Assembly (NCBI RefSeq): GCF_003945595.2
Contig: NW_024104304.1
Coordinates: 806,001-870,000, forward strand
Direction of reading: 5' to 3'
Source of the DNA: Pipra filicauda
Taxonomy: Eukaryota > Chordata > Aves > Passeriformes > Pipridae
DNA length: 64,000 nt
The position numbers were made by a program, and so were the translations under genes. Of the stretch, positions 51,081 through 61,534 are shown piece by piece (position 1 is the stretch's first letter; each line of letters begins with the position of its first letter). Below the pieces are notes generated by a model. It was not told the DNA's origin. It made no database searches and saw nothing but the letters and a program-made list of their open reading frames with translations.

Positions 51081-54000
51081 GTGATCAGTTCCAAGGCTAG
51101 TTGCTACCAGCACCTTAAAGAAGTCAGAGAACACCATCCACGGTGGAAATTCCTTGCAAAACTAACACATATCTGGCATCAGGTTTTGTTATGCCAAAGG
51201 AGGAAAAGAAATTAAAAGCACCTAATCAATCAGGATTTCCTTCTATGTTCAAAATCAGAAGCCCTGAAGCAGGAGATCCAAGTAGTTCACAGCTAAAAGC
51301 CCAAAGAGCAAGATTTCTGCTGACTGAAAATTCAGGTCACTAACTTTAAAGCATAAATGAGGAAATTTAGAAATTCACAGATTCTGAACCCAGGAGCACC
51401 TGTCACGGCCCCTTCTGTCTTTTGCTCTAGGAAGCCACCTCTGAAGAAGAATATCTCTGGACCAAGTCTGATACCAAACACATGTAAGACCCTCCAAATT
51501 CCTAAAATACAGCAGCAGTTCATTTTTAGATGTACAAAAACCATTCTGTGAGAATGCTCCCTTCCTGAATTCAGCTCAAAGGAGCTGCATGACAGGCATC
51601 TATTGTTTTTTATCTTAATTCAAAAACTGTACCCAAACAATGCCAGAACAGCTTTACTTGACACTACCATCAATCAATCATTAAAAAAAACTACATTGCT
51701 TCTGAGCCCTACACAGGCAATAAAATGCATCAGATGACCCGCTAGCTCTCGTCCATCTCCAGCGTCATTGTTCTCAGAATACAGAACCAGAGCTGTTTGC
51801 TGTCTTCAGCTGAATGTGTGGTATTACAGATCTTTTTAAAGCAAGAGAGCAATGCCAATAGTGAATGCCACAGTGTACCGAAGTTTAAACAACCCAACCC
51901 AAGTTTTGCTATCCCCAGTCCCAGACTTGCCCCTCCTTCCTACAGAGACAGGGGTTGTGCAGTGAGCCCAAAGTACCCAAAGGAAGCCCTAATCAGGCAC
52001 CTGATCCAAACAAAATATTCATGTGATACCTTTCCTAGCATTAACAACAATTTCGTGATGTCCCTGAACCGCAAGGCTGTGTTTTTCATGGGCAGTCACA
52101 TCAAGCTTAATTTCCTAACAGATCTGTTTCCTATAGATGTAGATATATAAATCTACAGCCTTAAAAGGTCTGCATGGCCAGATAACCCTATATATTTTAA
52201 ACTTTTAGAGCTTACATGATTGTAAGAACATTATTGAATAACTGTAATTTATTCAACATTTAACTCAATGAATTAGCTCTTTTTCAGATTACCACAAGTG
52301 CACAGTCATTAACAGATATGCCCATATCAATAAGGATGTCAAGGGAGACAACTTAGTTACCTAATTGTTCAAAATGTTGCAGCAAAAAGAAGATTGTTGC
52401 AATTGCTATTCAAATAAATGTTTACTACCTCAACTGAAAAATACATTAAGAACTTTTATTGAAATTAACTAACCATTTCAGAGGGATGATATATATAAGT
52501 TCATTGCCAGTGTATTACTTCAGATTTATAGCAGAGGAAATCTAATGAAAATACTGCATTTCCAGCTTAAAGTGGTAATCTTCAAATATTTAATGCTCAA
52601 ATAATGATGGTATGGAACAATGCATAATTATGTCATTAGATAGAGGTGGCATTTAATGTTTTAACAATTAAATGTATATGAAATACTATTGGACATTTTC
52701 TTACTTATCAAGAAGGCTGCAGCTAACAATTTTATTAATTTTGTTATCAGGCAATGGTGAGATAGTTATTCTTGCTGCTTTGTAAGTTAAGTTCTTTACA
52801 ACCTCCTAGAGTCAAATATAGTTTGAGATAAAGTCGAACCTTTAGTTATAATAACAAATATTTGTACAATTTCTCATCTTCCTGTTCAATCACAAACAAG
52901 ATGTATAGTTTATCTGAAGCGTTTTACATATTTTGCTAGATGTTTTATTGTCACTCTCACAATAAAGGCTTTGGCTTTGAATGCTTCAAGGTGCTATCAA
53001 TAAAGAAGCTTTTTTTTTCCCCCTGAATAAGTAGCTTGATTCAACAGGATTTCTAAACCATCTGAGATAACACGACTTCTTTTCTCCACCAAAATACTTC
53101 ATAAATACTGTCAAATATTTACTACATGAATCAATGAAAAATAAATAAAACATTGACAACCAGCAACTGAGTGGACCAGGAATCAGAAAATAACACTCTC
53201 TTCTCCCATAGCAAACAGCACTTCTGTGCTATCTCAGATTTAGCAAACAGTTGCCTAATTATTTACTGTCATACGATCAGCAGACAGAATTTCGAGCCAC
53301 ACAAATATCCTGCTTTCAACTGTTAAAGCAACAAGGTACTTGGCATTGCAAGGTCTTCAAGATTTCAGCCTACTTTGGCTGCAGAAAAGGATGAAAAGTA
53401 AAATTTCACTTTTCTACATTTGAAAAGGGCAGCTTTTATCTTCCTAAGTCAACATCTTAATGATGCAGCATCACATGATCCCAAGACTTCCAAGACAGGC
53501 AATGAATTTTGTACAGCTGACTCTGCTAGTTACAGTACTCAACAGCTGGGGCATAGATAATCTGGCACCCTGATAATACCCTAAATGAGTATGAGAGTGT
53601 TCTGCAGACTGTAACGAGGAAAAAAAAGAAAAAGAAAAAAGAACTATCAGCATTAAAATGATAGATTGGAGCTCATCTTAAAGTCAACATGATTTGCATT
53701 CAATTAAAAAAGTTACTAAAAGAGGTGTTTACAAAAATGAGAAATTCAGAGAAATGGCACTCCCTCTTCAAAGCCTGTATTGTAGCAATTCTTTTCTGAT
53801 TAGATCAGCTCCCATAGCAAGTCATCAGAACAACAATCGCTGTAGTGAAGTCATACTACTGGGACTCGAATGGGAAATCATGACTGGCTTGGAAACACAT
53901 TTTAAAAAATAATGTGTTTTCCAGGTTTCCAATATATCTTAATTAAAACAAGTCCAAATCTTTACCTCTGCTCCAAATGGCTGAATAAAGTATACCTTGA

Positions 54001-55648
54001 ATAGCAAAACACAGCACACCAATATACCAAATATGACACAGAAAACTAAGACAACAGAAACTAGATCCTTCCAAATAATTTCAGGATTTGGCTGTCACTG
54101 AAAATAGCGTGTGAATGGATTCAATATTACCACCATAACATTATATACTCAAATACTTTCAGAATGTGCTTATTTCTTATAGATATGTAAATTAGTTTTT
54201 GGAGTTTAACTAAAATCCTTCTGTTCCCCAACACTGAAAACTAAATCTTTCAGCCCTTTTCCTGATAAAGCTCCCCTTGAAATAGGGGAAATGAGGCTTA
54301 ATCTCTTTCCCAGGTTTTTAAGCAAGAAATCAAAGGTAATCCAAAGCATAATAGCAGTGCTTTCGGTTAGAACCAGAACAGAAAAACAAGTTTTCTCAGT
54401 GCTTATTTACAAAGTAAACAGTCCATTAGATCTAAAATTCTGCAAAAAATCAGTTCAGCTACATATAAACTGATGACCTAAGAAATAGGGGAGAATGGAA
54501 TGAAGACGTGCTTTTGAAGATGAGGGTAATGAACAAACGGTAATTATTTCTCTCAACTAAAATGTCCTAATGCATTTCAGTACAGAAACAGTGCACATGC
54601 TCCATAGCTGCATTGACACAACGGGCAACAGACACAAAGGAGTCATTAGTCAATACTGTTAATGACACATGAAATCGCAAGTGACATCGGTATAAAGTAA
54701 ACTCAGATCTGGCAAGTTCTCATAGTCAAAATAACCATGTGTAGAGGGTTTATTTTTCAAAATATTACCACTAGCAACCTGGAATAAGTAAAATCAGTTA
54801 TCAGGATCTTCAAATCAAGCTGTCTTAAACTATGCCACTCCCATTCCCATCAGTGGAAATCACGTAACAAAAATCTTCAGAACTGACTGGAAACATACAG
54901 CTGAAAAAAAATCAGATATGAAATCTAACCTACCTCATTCTCTAACATTACAATAGGACTCAGCACTGCAAATATCAGCATATGCTGTGACATGCTGTAA
55001 AGACTATTTCAGGGATGAAGACTCAGTCTAAACAGTTAACTCCATCCCTTTCGCACTTGAATTAAAATCAGTCCTGTAACACTTTTGATAAGCTTTTTCA
55101 GATTTAGTACTAGCAAATGTATTGAAAAACAGTAATGAATCATCCAAACCACTCCTTCCATTCTGATGCATTTAATAAATCAATGTAATTTACATTTCTA
55201 GCAAGATGAATTTAGCTATGTGTATCATTGTTACAATAAACGTGGTTTTATCCTTATTTTTCTATATCTGATGAGAAAACGCAGGTGCTACAGGAACTAA
55301 GCTCATTCTTTGCTCGACTACCAAAAAAAAAAGTAAAAAAATAAAAAGGTAAAAATAAACCGAAGCTTTAAATACGAATGCACATCGAGACGTAAACCAC
55401 TGTGCCCGCACTGCACTTGAAAAACAGACTTTTAAACACACGAGAGAGCGTGTCACCCACTGGTGAGGTGACACGGTATTTCTATTTATCGCAGAAGCCG
55501 CCCACGTCCGCCGCCTCCAGATCAACCCAACTCGGGGCCACCAATGTCCCCACCTGGCCGCCAGCGCCAGAGCCTCCTGGGTCCGCAGCCGCCACACCCG
55601 GCGGGGCGAGCTGCCACTCGGGCGGCTGCGGTGGCACAAGGAGCGCTG

Positions 55649-55654
55649 CCCTAC
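55649..55654 (-). promoter_or_regulatory. Splice donor of the DST MAGYLSP exon
   Basis: AAAG followed by GTAGGG on the minus strand ends the exon after ERYK and one extra G. It has the same phase as the donor at 57292, which supports alternative first exons spliced to a common acceptor. Confidence 0.87.
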
Positions 55655-55745
55655 CTTTGTATCTCTCCAAGACATCTTCATAGGCTTGCAGGTACTCTTG
55701 CTCCTCGGCGTAGAAATACGCGCCGGGGGAGAGGTAGCCAGCCAT
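55655..55745 (-). CDS. DST: DST (dystonin) first coding exon, MAGYLSP isoform
   Basis: Dystonin is a giant spectraplakin that links actin, microtubules and intermediate filaments; this exon supplies the short N-terminal leader before the paired calponin-homology actin-binding domain. The 91 bp encode 30 residues beginning [20 protein letters not shown] and ending in VLERYK, plus the first base of the next codon. I recognise this leader as the DST isoform often called a1; from memory the mammalian form differs at only a few residues (for example A8, L11, V13). The start codon has G at -3 and G at +4, a good initiation context. The exon ends in AAAG followed by GTAGGG, a sound donor. The leftover base (G) would complete an Asp codon with the next exon, as expected for the DERDK motif of DST. 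The exon lies in the CpG island, 1.5 kb downstream of the other DST exon. The paralogue MACF1 does not, as far as I recall, use this leader. Confidence 0.93.
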
Positions 55746-55754
55746 GGCCGGCAG

Positions 55755-55844
55755 CTAGCCTAATCTAATCTAACCTAGCCTAGCTTAGCTTAGTTTATCT
55801 TAGCTTAGCTTAGTTTAGTTTAGCCTAGCCTAGCCTAGCCTAGC
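55755..55844 (-). repeat. Imperfect pentanucleotide repeat next to a DST start codon
   Basis: Eighteen consecutive 5-bp units of the form (C/T)TA(G/A)(C/T), with one TTATC variant, read on the plus strand: mainly CTAGC, TTAGC, TTAGT and CTAAT. The four units at 55825-55844 are perfect CTAGC and the rest are diverged. The repeat ends 9 bp before the MAGYLSP ATG, so it lies in the 5' untranslated region if transcription starts upstream. On the coding strand nearly every unit contains TAG or TAA; because 5 is not a multiple of 3, stops fall in all frames and block any N-terminal extension. Confidence 0.9.
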
Positions 55845-57286
55845 CCTGCCCTGCCGCCCGCCCGAGCGGCTCCGGACGGCCGGGTAGCCCCAGGGACGGC
55901 ACAAGAAAAACCCCGGCAGCAGCGAGAGGGAGGCGGGTGGGGGGCGGCGCTGCCAGCCCGGCCGAGGAAACGCCCCCCCCGGCCGCTCGTGTTTCGGTGG
56001 CCGCTCCTCTGCGCTCCGAGAGGCGGCCCCAGCCGCAGACCTCGGCTCCAGTCCCATCGCCAAGGCACCGCCTTCGAAGCCGGCGAGCTCTCACCACCTC
56101 CCACCGCCCCCCGTGCTTTTGCCCCGGCCTCCTGCGGGATGAGAAGGGCGGCGGCCGCCGAAGCAGGGACGCGGCGCCCGCGGCACTGACGGGGTTGGCG
56201 GGGACACTGTCACCCTGCGGCGCTGGCGCTGAGGGGCCGCAGCGCGACGGACACCGCCGGGGACTCGCGGGCAGGGACCGAGCAGGAGCCCCAACGCCCG
56301 CAACCAGGCGGGGCGGGAGCCCCCGCTATACCGGCGGAGGCGGGGGACCGGCCCCGCCGCAGGTGTCACCGCCGCTCGCCCGCCCCCGGCCGCGCCCCCA
56401 CCGCCCCCTGGCCATGACCCCGCCCCGGAGCGGTCCCTGCTGCCCTAGCCCCGGCCCTCCGGGTCCCCCGCCCTGCGCACCCTGCCCGCTGGGCTGGGCT
56501 GGACCGGCTCCGCAGCTTCCCCCCCGCCCCCACTCGCGGCTGCATCCTGCGGCTCGGGGGAGCTCGGCTCCGCAGCGCGCCCGCTGCCCCCTCTAACAGC
56601 GCCGCTAAGATGGATTACCCTGGGAAATGGTGTCCCGAGAAGGGACCTACCGAGGCGCACACAAAAGGGGGGTGGCTGGGGGGGAACAACAGCGGTGTTC
56701 CCGGGGAGCACCGGAGCCTGCTGCATCTTTCTGGGATTCATTTACAGGCGTTTTCCAGCTCTCGCCGGGGAGAAGCGGACCTCCGCCCTATTTTCGACAA
56801 CATTTGTCGCTGGGCCGCGGACCAGCGCCCGCCGGCGTCTCCGGCGCTCTGTCCCGGTCCCGGTCTCCCCCGGGCGCAGCCCCGGCCCCGAGCGGACAAA
56901 GACCGGCGCCTGGTCCCCTGTCCGCGCGGAGCATCATCGGCCGCCGCCGCCGCGGCCTCTCCGCCCTGCGGGCGGTCCAGCGTCGCTTCCCCCCCGGGCG
57001 GGCGGCCCGGTGCTCTCTCGGCCTTGCGGGCCGGAGGAAGCACCGGCACCGGTTGAGCCGACCCCCGCCGCGGCTGCAGCCCCCGGCCACTAATGTGTTT
57101 TCGCATGAAAGTTTAATAGGCGCACCTGCGCGCGTTTCGCCTCTCCTTCCACACGCATCAGTTCACCCAGCCGGAAAACGCGGCCAAAGAGCTTAGTCAC
57201 TGCCTGGCGGGGCTGCGCTCTGAAAGGGAAGGGACGGGGGTCCCTCTACCCCCCGGCCGCCCCCTGCCCGGCCGTCCCCGGCCGCG

Positions 57287-57292
57287 CCTTAC
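57287..57292 (-). promoter_or_regulatory. Splice donor of the DST upstream exon
   Basis: GTAAGG follows the codons for RIA and one extra G on the minus strand. It matches the vertebrate donor consensus and leaves phase 1. Confidence 0.88.
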
Positions 57293-57500
57293 CGGCGATG
57301 CGCAGCACGGCCCGCTCGGCGGGGTCCAGCACGGAGCCGCCTTGGATCTTCCGCTTGGACCGCTCATGTTTGGGCAGGTTCCAGGGCAGCGTGTCCCCCG
57401 GCGCCGGCGACACCGTCCCCGACCTCTGGCTGAAGTCCTCCTCATCGGAGAAATCGGCGGAGGACGACATGGAGCATCGGTAGGACGCGTTACCGGAGCT
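57293..57500 (-). CDS. DST: DST (dystonin) upstream coding exon with internal MSSSADFS start
   Basis: The 208 bp exon encodes SSGNASYRCS, then MSSSADFSDEEDFSQ, a Ser/Pro stretch, GDTLPWNLPKHERSKRK and VLDPAERAVLRIA, plus one extra base. These are the residues that precede the actin-binding domain in long N-terminal DST isoforms, including the one with a membrane segment encoded further upstream. The exon starts after a pyrimidine tract and CAG acceptor in phase 0 and ends at a GTAAGG donor in phase 1, the same phase as the MAGYLSP exon, so both can join one downstream exon. The internal ATG at 57470 has T at -3, a weak context, so it is either an ordinary internal Met or the start of a transcript initiating in the island. 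The GDTLPWNLP and LDPAERAV motifs also occur in MACF1, but the KHERSKRKIQGGS version and the nearby MAGYLSP exon point to DST. Confidence 0.93.
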
Positions 57501-57530
57501 CTGCACGGGGAGACAGACAGACAGACAGGG
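57501..57530 (-). promoter_or_regulatory. Splice acceptor of the DST upstream exon, with TGTC repeat as pyrimidine tract
   Basis: Read on the minus strand, the bases before the exon are about four and a half TGTC units, then TCCCC, then GTGCAG. The CAG at 57501-57503 is the acceptor. The tract is pyrimidine-rich, interrupted by a regular G. A microsatellite therefore forms the polypyrimidine tract. The acceptor shows that the exon is normally joined to something further upstream, beyond or within 57.5-64 kb. Confidence 0.8.
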
Positions 57531-58070
57531 TGCGTGGGGAGCGGCTCGGGACCGGGGCCTCAGGTGGCACCGCCGAATACCCGCCCCGCGTGGCGTGGAA
57601 AAGCATCTCACGGAAAAAGGAGGATAGGGGAGAGGGATGCCGCTCACCATTGCCGTGAATTTAGGGGGGAAGAGGGGTGCGTGTGCGGAGTGCCGAGGGA
57701 GATCCTCCAAAAAATATCCGGTCTTTAGCAGGAGTGCATTTGGAGGGATGTCTGGGGAGAGCCGTGGCCTGCGGCTGGGCAACCAGCTCGCAAATGAGCC
57801 TCCCACTTCCCCAACAATAAACCCAGCAGCAACAACAGCCGAAAAAAAACCCAACAACCTTCCCGGCTACAGATCGATGGCGTTTGGCTCCCCCGCCAGG
57901 ACAAGGGGAAGATTTGCCATCCCCGAGTTGCTGGTGAAATCGTTGATGTAAATCCGCCCCCGGGGCAGCCCCACGCCGGGCTCTTTGTTACCGGCCCGGG
58001 CCCCGCAGGGCCCCTCCTGCCCCGCGTAACCGGGGGCAGCCCGGCGCGGCTGGCCAGCGGGGACGGGGGC

Positions 58071-58084
58071 AGAGAGAGAGAGAG
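58071..58084 (+). repeat. AG dinucleotide repeat at the upstream edge of the CpG island
   Basis: Seven AG units continue into GGGAAGGAAGGG, forming a purine tract at the border where the composition returns to AT-rich. Confidence 0.8.
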
Positions 58085-58627
58085 GGAAGGAAGGGATACG
58101 ATTTCTCAGAGCAGCCCCTTTGGGTAGCAGGGCACCGTGGGCGGCCTTCGGTTACACTTTGCGAAGGCGGCTTCGGCAAACAAACGACTGATCTCGGCAT
58201 GTAGATTGTATCCACCTTCAGGCTTCCCAGCTACCCATAAAAAGAGTTCTTCCAGAAGCGTAAATAAACACTGATGCAGCGCAGGGAGAGGGCTGTTGCC
58301 ATTTCTGGCTTCCCTGTTTAGAGTGAAGTGGGAAACAGAGATGTCTGAAATACAACATTTCAGCACCATGTTGAAATTTAGAGTACATTATTATACACAG
58401 GTTATCAGGACACAATGGAGGGCAAGGTGCTATTTCTCTTCCACTGCATTTTCTGATTGGAGAGACTTGTGGTTTCTACAGGGCATTTGACAAGAAAACT
58501 ACAGATTTGATTTGTGATTCCTGCGGGATCTCCTGTGATAGTCTTTCAAAAGTGCAACCTGATGCTCGTCCAATTATGGTGTTCATTTTTAGGTGTATGC
58601 TCTTCTCAACTTGGAGAGGTGTAGTAA

Positions 58628-58865
58628 AATCATAGAATTACAGAATAGTTTGAGTTGGAAAGGACCTTTAAAAACTATCTAATTACAACCTCCCTGCCAT
58701 AGGTAGGGACACCTTCCACTAGACCAAGTTGCTCAAAGCCCCATCCAACCTCACCTTGAACACTTCCATAGCTTTTCTGGGCGACCTGTTCCAGTGCCTC
58801 ACTGACTTCATAGTGAAGAATTACTTCCTTATATCTAACCTAAATCTTCCATTTTAAAGCCAGCA
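58628..58865 (-). mobile_element. CR1 LINE 3'-end fragment
   Basis: Read on the plus strand this is the reverse complement of the CR1 3' terminus: ATCATAGAAT, then TTGGAAAGGACCTTTAAA, CTCCCTGCCAT, GGGACACCTTCCACTAGACC, TTGCTCAAAGCCCCATCCAA, and the stretch ending near CTAAATCTTCCA. All parts are in consensus order with scattered point changes. Only the 3' untranslated end and a little of the distal ORF2 remain. It belongs to a different CR1 subfamily from the copy at 1076-1800. Confidence 0.92.
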
Positions 58866-58961
58866 TATTTTGTTATACAGAGACAGCCTCATTCAGCCAT
58901 TCTAAATTCCAGATTTTTTTGATACTAAGACAGCTAATATTTTAGGCTTGTCCTGTAGTCT

Positions 58962-58983
58962 TTTTTTTATTATTATTATTATT
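58962..58983 (+). repeat. TTA trinucleotide repeat
   Basis: A T run continues into about five TTA units. It lies just beyond the CR1 tail at 58628-58865 in upstream intronic or flanking sequence. Confidence 0.75.
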
Positions 58984-60211
58984 TAGGGGCTTAAATGGTA
59001 CATTTATGTACAGAAGAAATTTGTATGGTGACTGAGATCTGATAAAACTTATTGCTGCTGTCTGAACCTTTTTACTGTCAGTTATCATAGGGGGTATTTT
59101 GCCCATTTTAAAACTCAGAACCTGCATAATCCAGAGGAATAACATGATGCACTCTTTGCTATGCATAGAGGTGCCAATAATATACAGTTAAATAATCTGC
59201 TATAATAAGAGGGGATCTCTTATTAGTAGTTTTCCCTCCTTCACTTCTATCCCAATCCTCTTTTCTCCTTCTGCAATACTTCCTGGTGAAGTTCTAAAGG
59301 GGAGAGTTGAGAGGGAGGGAATGAATACCAAAAACACAGTTAACTGAATTCTTGTTCACTGTACTGTGATGTGGAGAGAGCAAGAGGTAACTGCAGAAAA
59401 ACAGAAACATGAGATGTCTGATACCAGCTGTGATTGCCTTCATAATTAGTTTTACTGCAGAAACTATTTTTCTGTCAATTTGTATAAGTTAAAACTGTAG
59501 GATCTCATAAAGCATGACAGTCACGGGTGTCTTCCTGATGGGAGCTAGAAGTGTTTAGCTTGCTGCAAGGTATAAAGGGCACTTTGCTGTACCAGGTGTG
59601 GCTACCAGGGCTCCTGATGTGTTTAGTCAGAGATTAGGTTCCTTGTGGCCTGTCCTTAGCTCCAGATTTTGCCCTAGAAAAGAAAGTGTTGCCTTTAATC
59701 CCAGCTCTAAACATCCTGCTTCAGGCCTGCACCTTCTTTTGGCTGCTCAGCAACCCTCTATATCTTTGGATCACAGAGACCCATGGAGACAGATTTAGCC
59801 TTTCAACTTCTTCACCTTCTTAATTTCTAGCTTATAATATGAGAATTAAAAAGAGCCCAGACAAGGTGTTGTGAGGGTGCTACAGCAATAGTTTGTTAGT
59901 ATTTATGTAGCAGCTTGGAATATGCAAGGACAAAGTACAATAGCAGTTGTTATTGAAGCTTTTGGAAAAGATCTTTCAACTCACAGATTTATCTTTGAAA
60001 GTAAGCTATAAATTTTATCCAGTAGCATTTCCTTTTCTCGAAAGAGGCCTTCATAGCCCATTCTTACTTTTAATAACACCTCCTTATACCCTTAGAAACC
60101 AAAAGCACTGCTGAGTGGTCATTCCATATGCACCATCGCTCTATTGAGATGTCAATTTTACGGAAAGGGAGTCCGTCCTTCTAGTCAGCTTTGCTCCGAT
60201 ACTGGAAGATA

Positions 60212-60242
60212 AACTGTGTGAGAAAACCCCACTCACACAGTT
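60212..60242 (+). repeat. Perfect 11-bp inverted repeat with 9-base loop
   Basis: AACTGTGTGAG and CTCACACAGTT are exact complements separated by AAAACCCCA. It would form a stable stem-loop in either transcribed strand. The stem is too short for a microRNA precursor. Confidence 0.9.
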
Positions 60243-61174
60243 ATGAGCATTCAAACTGAAGAGGCAATGGTAGAGCAGTCTTTGGCATCTGTGTGTATTA
60301 CAACTAGCTTTTAAGTTGTCCTACCTTACTTAATGCATGAATTAACAAAATTAATGAATAAAACACACTTTAGCTTCTAACTCTTCAAGAATCATTTTGT
60401 TTCATTTTCAGAACAAAGTAGGAAACTCAGAAAGGAGTTCATAACAGCAAAATCTAGCAAACTCATATCTAAGAAATGTTAACTTCTAACTTAATTACAG
60501 TTTACTTTCTTATTCAGTGTGGAGATACCTCTGAGTGATGTGTACACAGAGCTATTGAACATGTAAGTATTTTTAAAAATCTCAACTTTGCTATTCCAAA
60601 GATGTTTATAATGAACTGAACAACTTTGCTTGAGTAAATTAATAGCTTTGTTAAGAAGTCTGTAGTTGCTCCCCTTTTGTTGTTCACAACATGTGTACCA
60701 CTCATCCCACTGGATTGTTTGTTTCTAGCAAACATATTTTCCATTATATAGCTGTGAGTCCCAAATAAGGATTCAATTATTATAGCAACAAATTAAACTG
60801 TTTAAAAACAGGAAATGAAGCAGAACATCTGTTCTGAAAAGGGTCCCTGGCCAATTAGGACAGCATGTGGAAAAAAACATGGTTATATTCTATTAAAATC
60901 AAAATATGTAAGGCACTTCTGTTATTTCTCCATAAAGCATATTGCTGTATGCAAGTGAAAAATGTAACTGTTAATAACACAAACAATTTTGGGGGGCTAT
61001 GTGAGTCAAGTGTCTTTCATATCTGCTAAAATATTGATCCCCCTTTCTTAGCCTACTCTGGGACTTAGCAAGGGTCAGGGCTTGACCATTCTTAGCTTCA
61101 AGGCCTGTAAAGGTCACAGCCCAGATGCTCTAACTGCTTATTCTACACCTCCGATTATGCATTCTTCCTGCTCA

Positions 61175-61450
61175 TTAGCCTGGGGCCTCTCGGCAGCCTC
61201 TCTGGCTGATGCGCAGGAGCGGCTGCCTTTGCAGTGCGAGTGTGCATCCGGCAGCCGGGGCGCGGGAGCCCCGTGGTCCCACAAGAGCACCCCTAAGCGG
61301 AGTTCTGGCAGCATCCAAAGCCCGGGGTTGCACGTGATGCACCGTTCGCTGCCGGTGCCGCAGGGGGGTGCACGGCGCACACGGAGTCCCCACCGCCGCG
61401 TCCCGGGAGGCAGAGGGCTCCACAGAAGCGACATGCAGAGCCAGACCCCC
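61175..61450. promoter_or_regulatory. Small isolated CpG-rich patch, candidate promoter or enhancer
   Basis: About 25 CpG dinucleotides occur within some 270 bp, against AT-rich, CpG-poor flanks. An E-box CACGTG lies at 61331-61336. The open frames through it on both strands show no recognisable protein; in particular I do not see the membrane-segment exon of long DST isoforms. It lies 3.7 kb upstream of the DST upstream exon, so it could be an alternative DST promoter with a noncoding first exon, the promoter of a divergent transcript, or an enhancer. Confidence 0.5.
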
Positions 61451-61527
61451 TTCTGCCACAGCCTGCTGGCTTCCCTGTAATCAGGTGATTTGCAGCAGCC
61501 GCCTGAGAGTCAGCCTTGCTACTGTGC

Positions 61528-61534
61528 TATAAAA
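61528..61534 (+). promoter_or_regulatory. TATA-like motif downstream of the CpG patch
   Basis: TATAAAAG occurs on the plus strand about 80 bp after the CpG-rich patch ends, in the setting CTATAAAAGCGAG. This would suit a plus-strand transcript divergent from DST. In AT-rich DNA such a match is common by chance. Confidence 0.3.

Larger units (their letters stand above)
27091..55480. other. Repeat-poor DST intron
   Basis: About 28 kb of AT-rich DNA. I see only homopolymers, short inverted or tandem repeats, and two unassigned GC-richer patches near 41370-41540 and 43050-43265. No exon, tRNA or transposon was recognised. Confidence 0.6.
1..55654 (-). other. DST: Large 5' intron of DST (continues past the left edge)
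   Basis: The sequence between the MAGYLSP donor at 55654 and the left edge shows no exon I can support. I looked on the minus strand for the shared exon encoding DERDKVQKKTF and its neighbours and did not find it. The open frames here are short, without recognisable domains, and scattered over all frames, apart from those in transposable elements. The stretch is therefore most simply one intron of at least 55.6 kb. Distant or very short exons could be missed by eye. Confidence 0.72.
55746..57292 (-). other. DST: GC-rich DST sequence: 5' flank or UTR of one isoform, intron of the other
   Basis: For transcripts using the upstream exon, this stretch is the start of the intron. For transcripts using the MAGYLSP exon, it is promoter and 5' UTR. 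It holds the pentanucleotide repeat and the GC-box cluster. No further coding exon is recognised. Confidence 0.7.
55480..58060 (-). promoter_or_regulatory. CpG island and candidate DST promoter region
   Basis: The base composition changes sharply from AT-rich intron to GC-rich sequence with dense CpG dinucleotides over roughly 2.6 kb, and the island holds both DST exons. GC boxes (GGGGCGGG or its complement) cluster at 56310-56317, 56401-56408 and 56418-56426, about 570-680 bp upstream of the MAGYLSP start codon, and I see no convincing TATA box there. This suggests a dispersed, Sp1-type promoter for the MAGYLSP transcript, with its start site probably between 55850 and 56300. Many open frames in this block (for example 55937-56596 plus and 56738-57106 minus) are the usual stop-poor frames of GC-rich DNA and show no recognisable protein. 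Confidence 0.8.

Noticed and set aside
55937..57196. Several long open frames on both strands of the CpG island
   Set aside because: They are rich in Pro, Arg, Ala and Gly, overlap in many phases and show no domain. Stop codons are rare here because of base composition.
57501..57857. Extension of the DST upstream exon frame to an ATG at 57857
   Set aside because: The frame is open upstream by GC richness, but the protein beyond SSGN does not resemble DST, and a good acceptor separates it from the exon.
61082..61480. Coding first exon of the membrane-segment DST isoform in the CpG patch
   Set aside because: None of the frames I could read shows a hydrophobic segment or the known residues, and the plus-strand frame is on the wrong strand.
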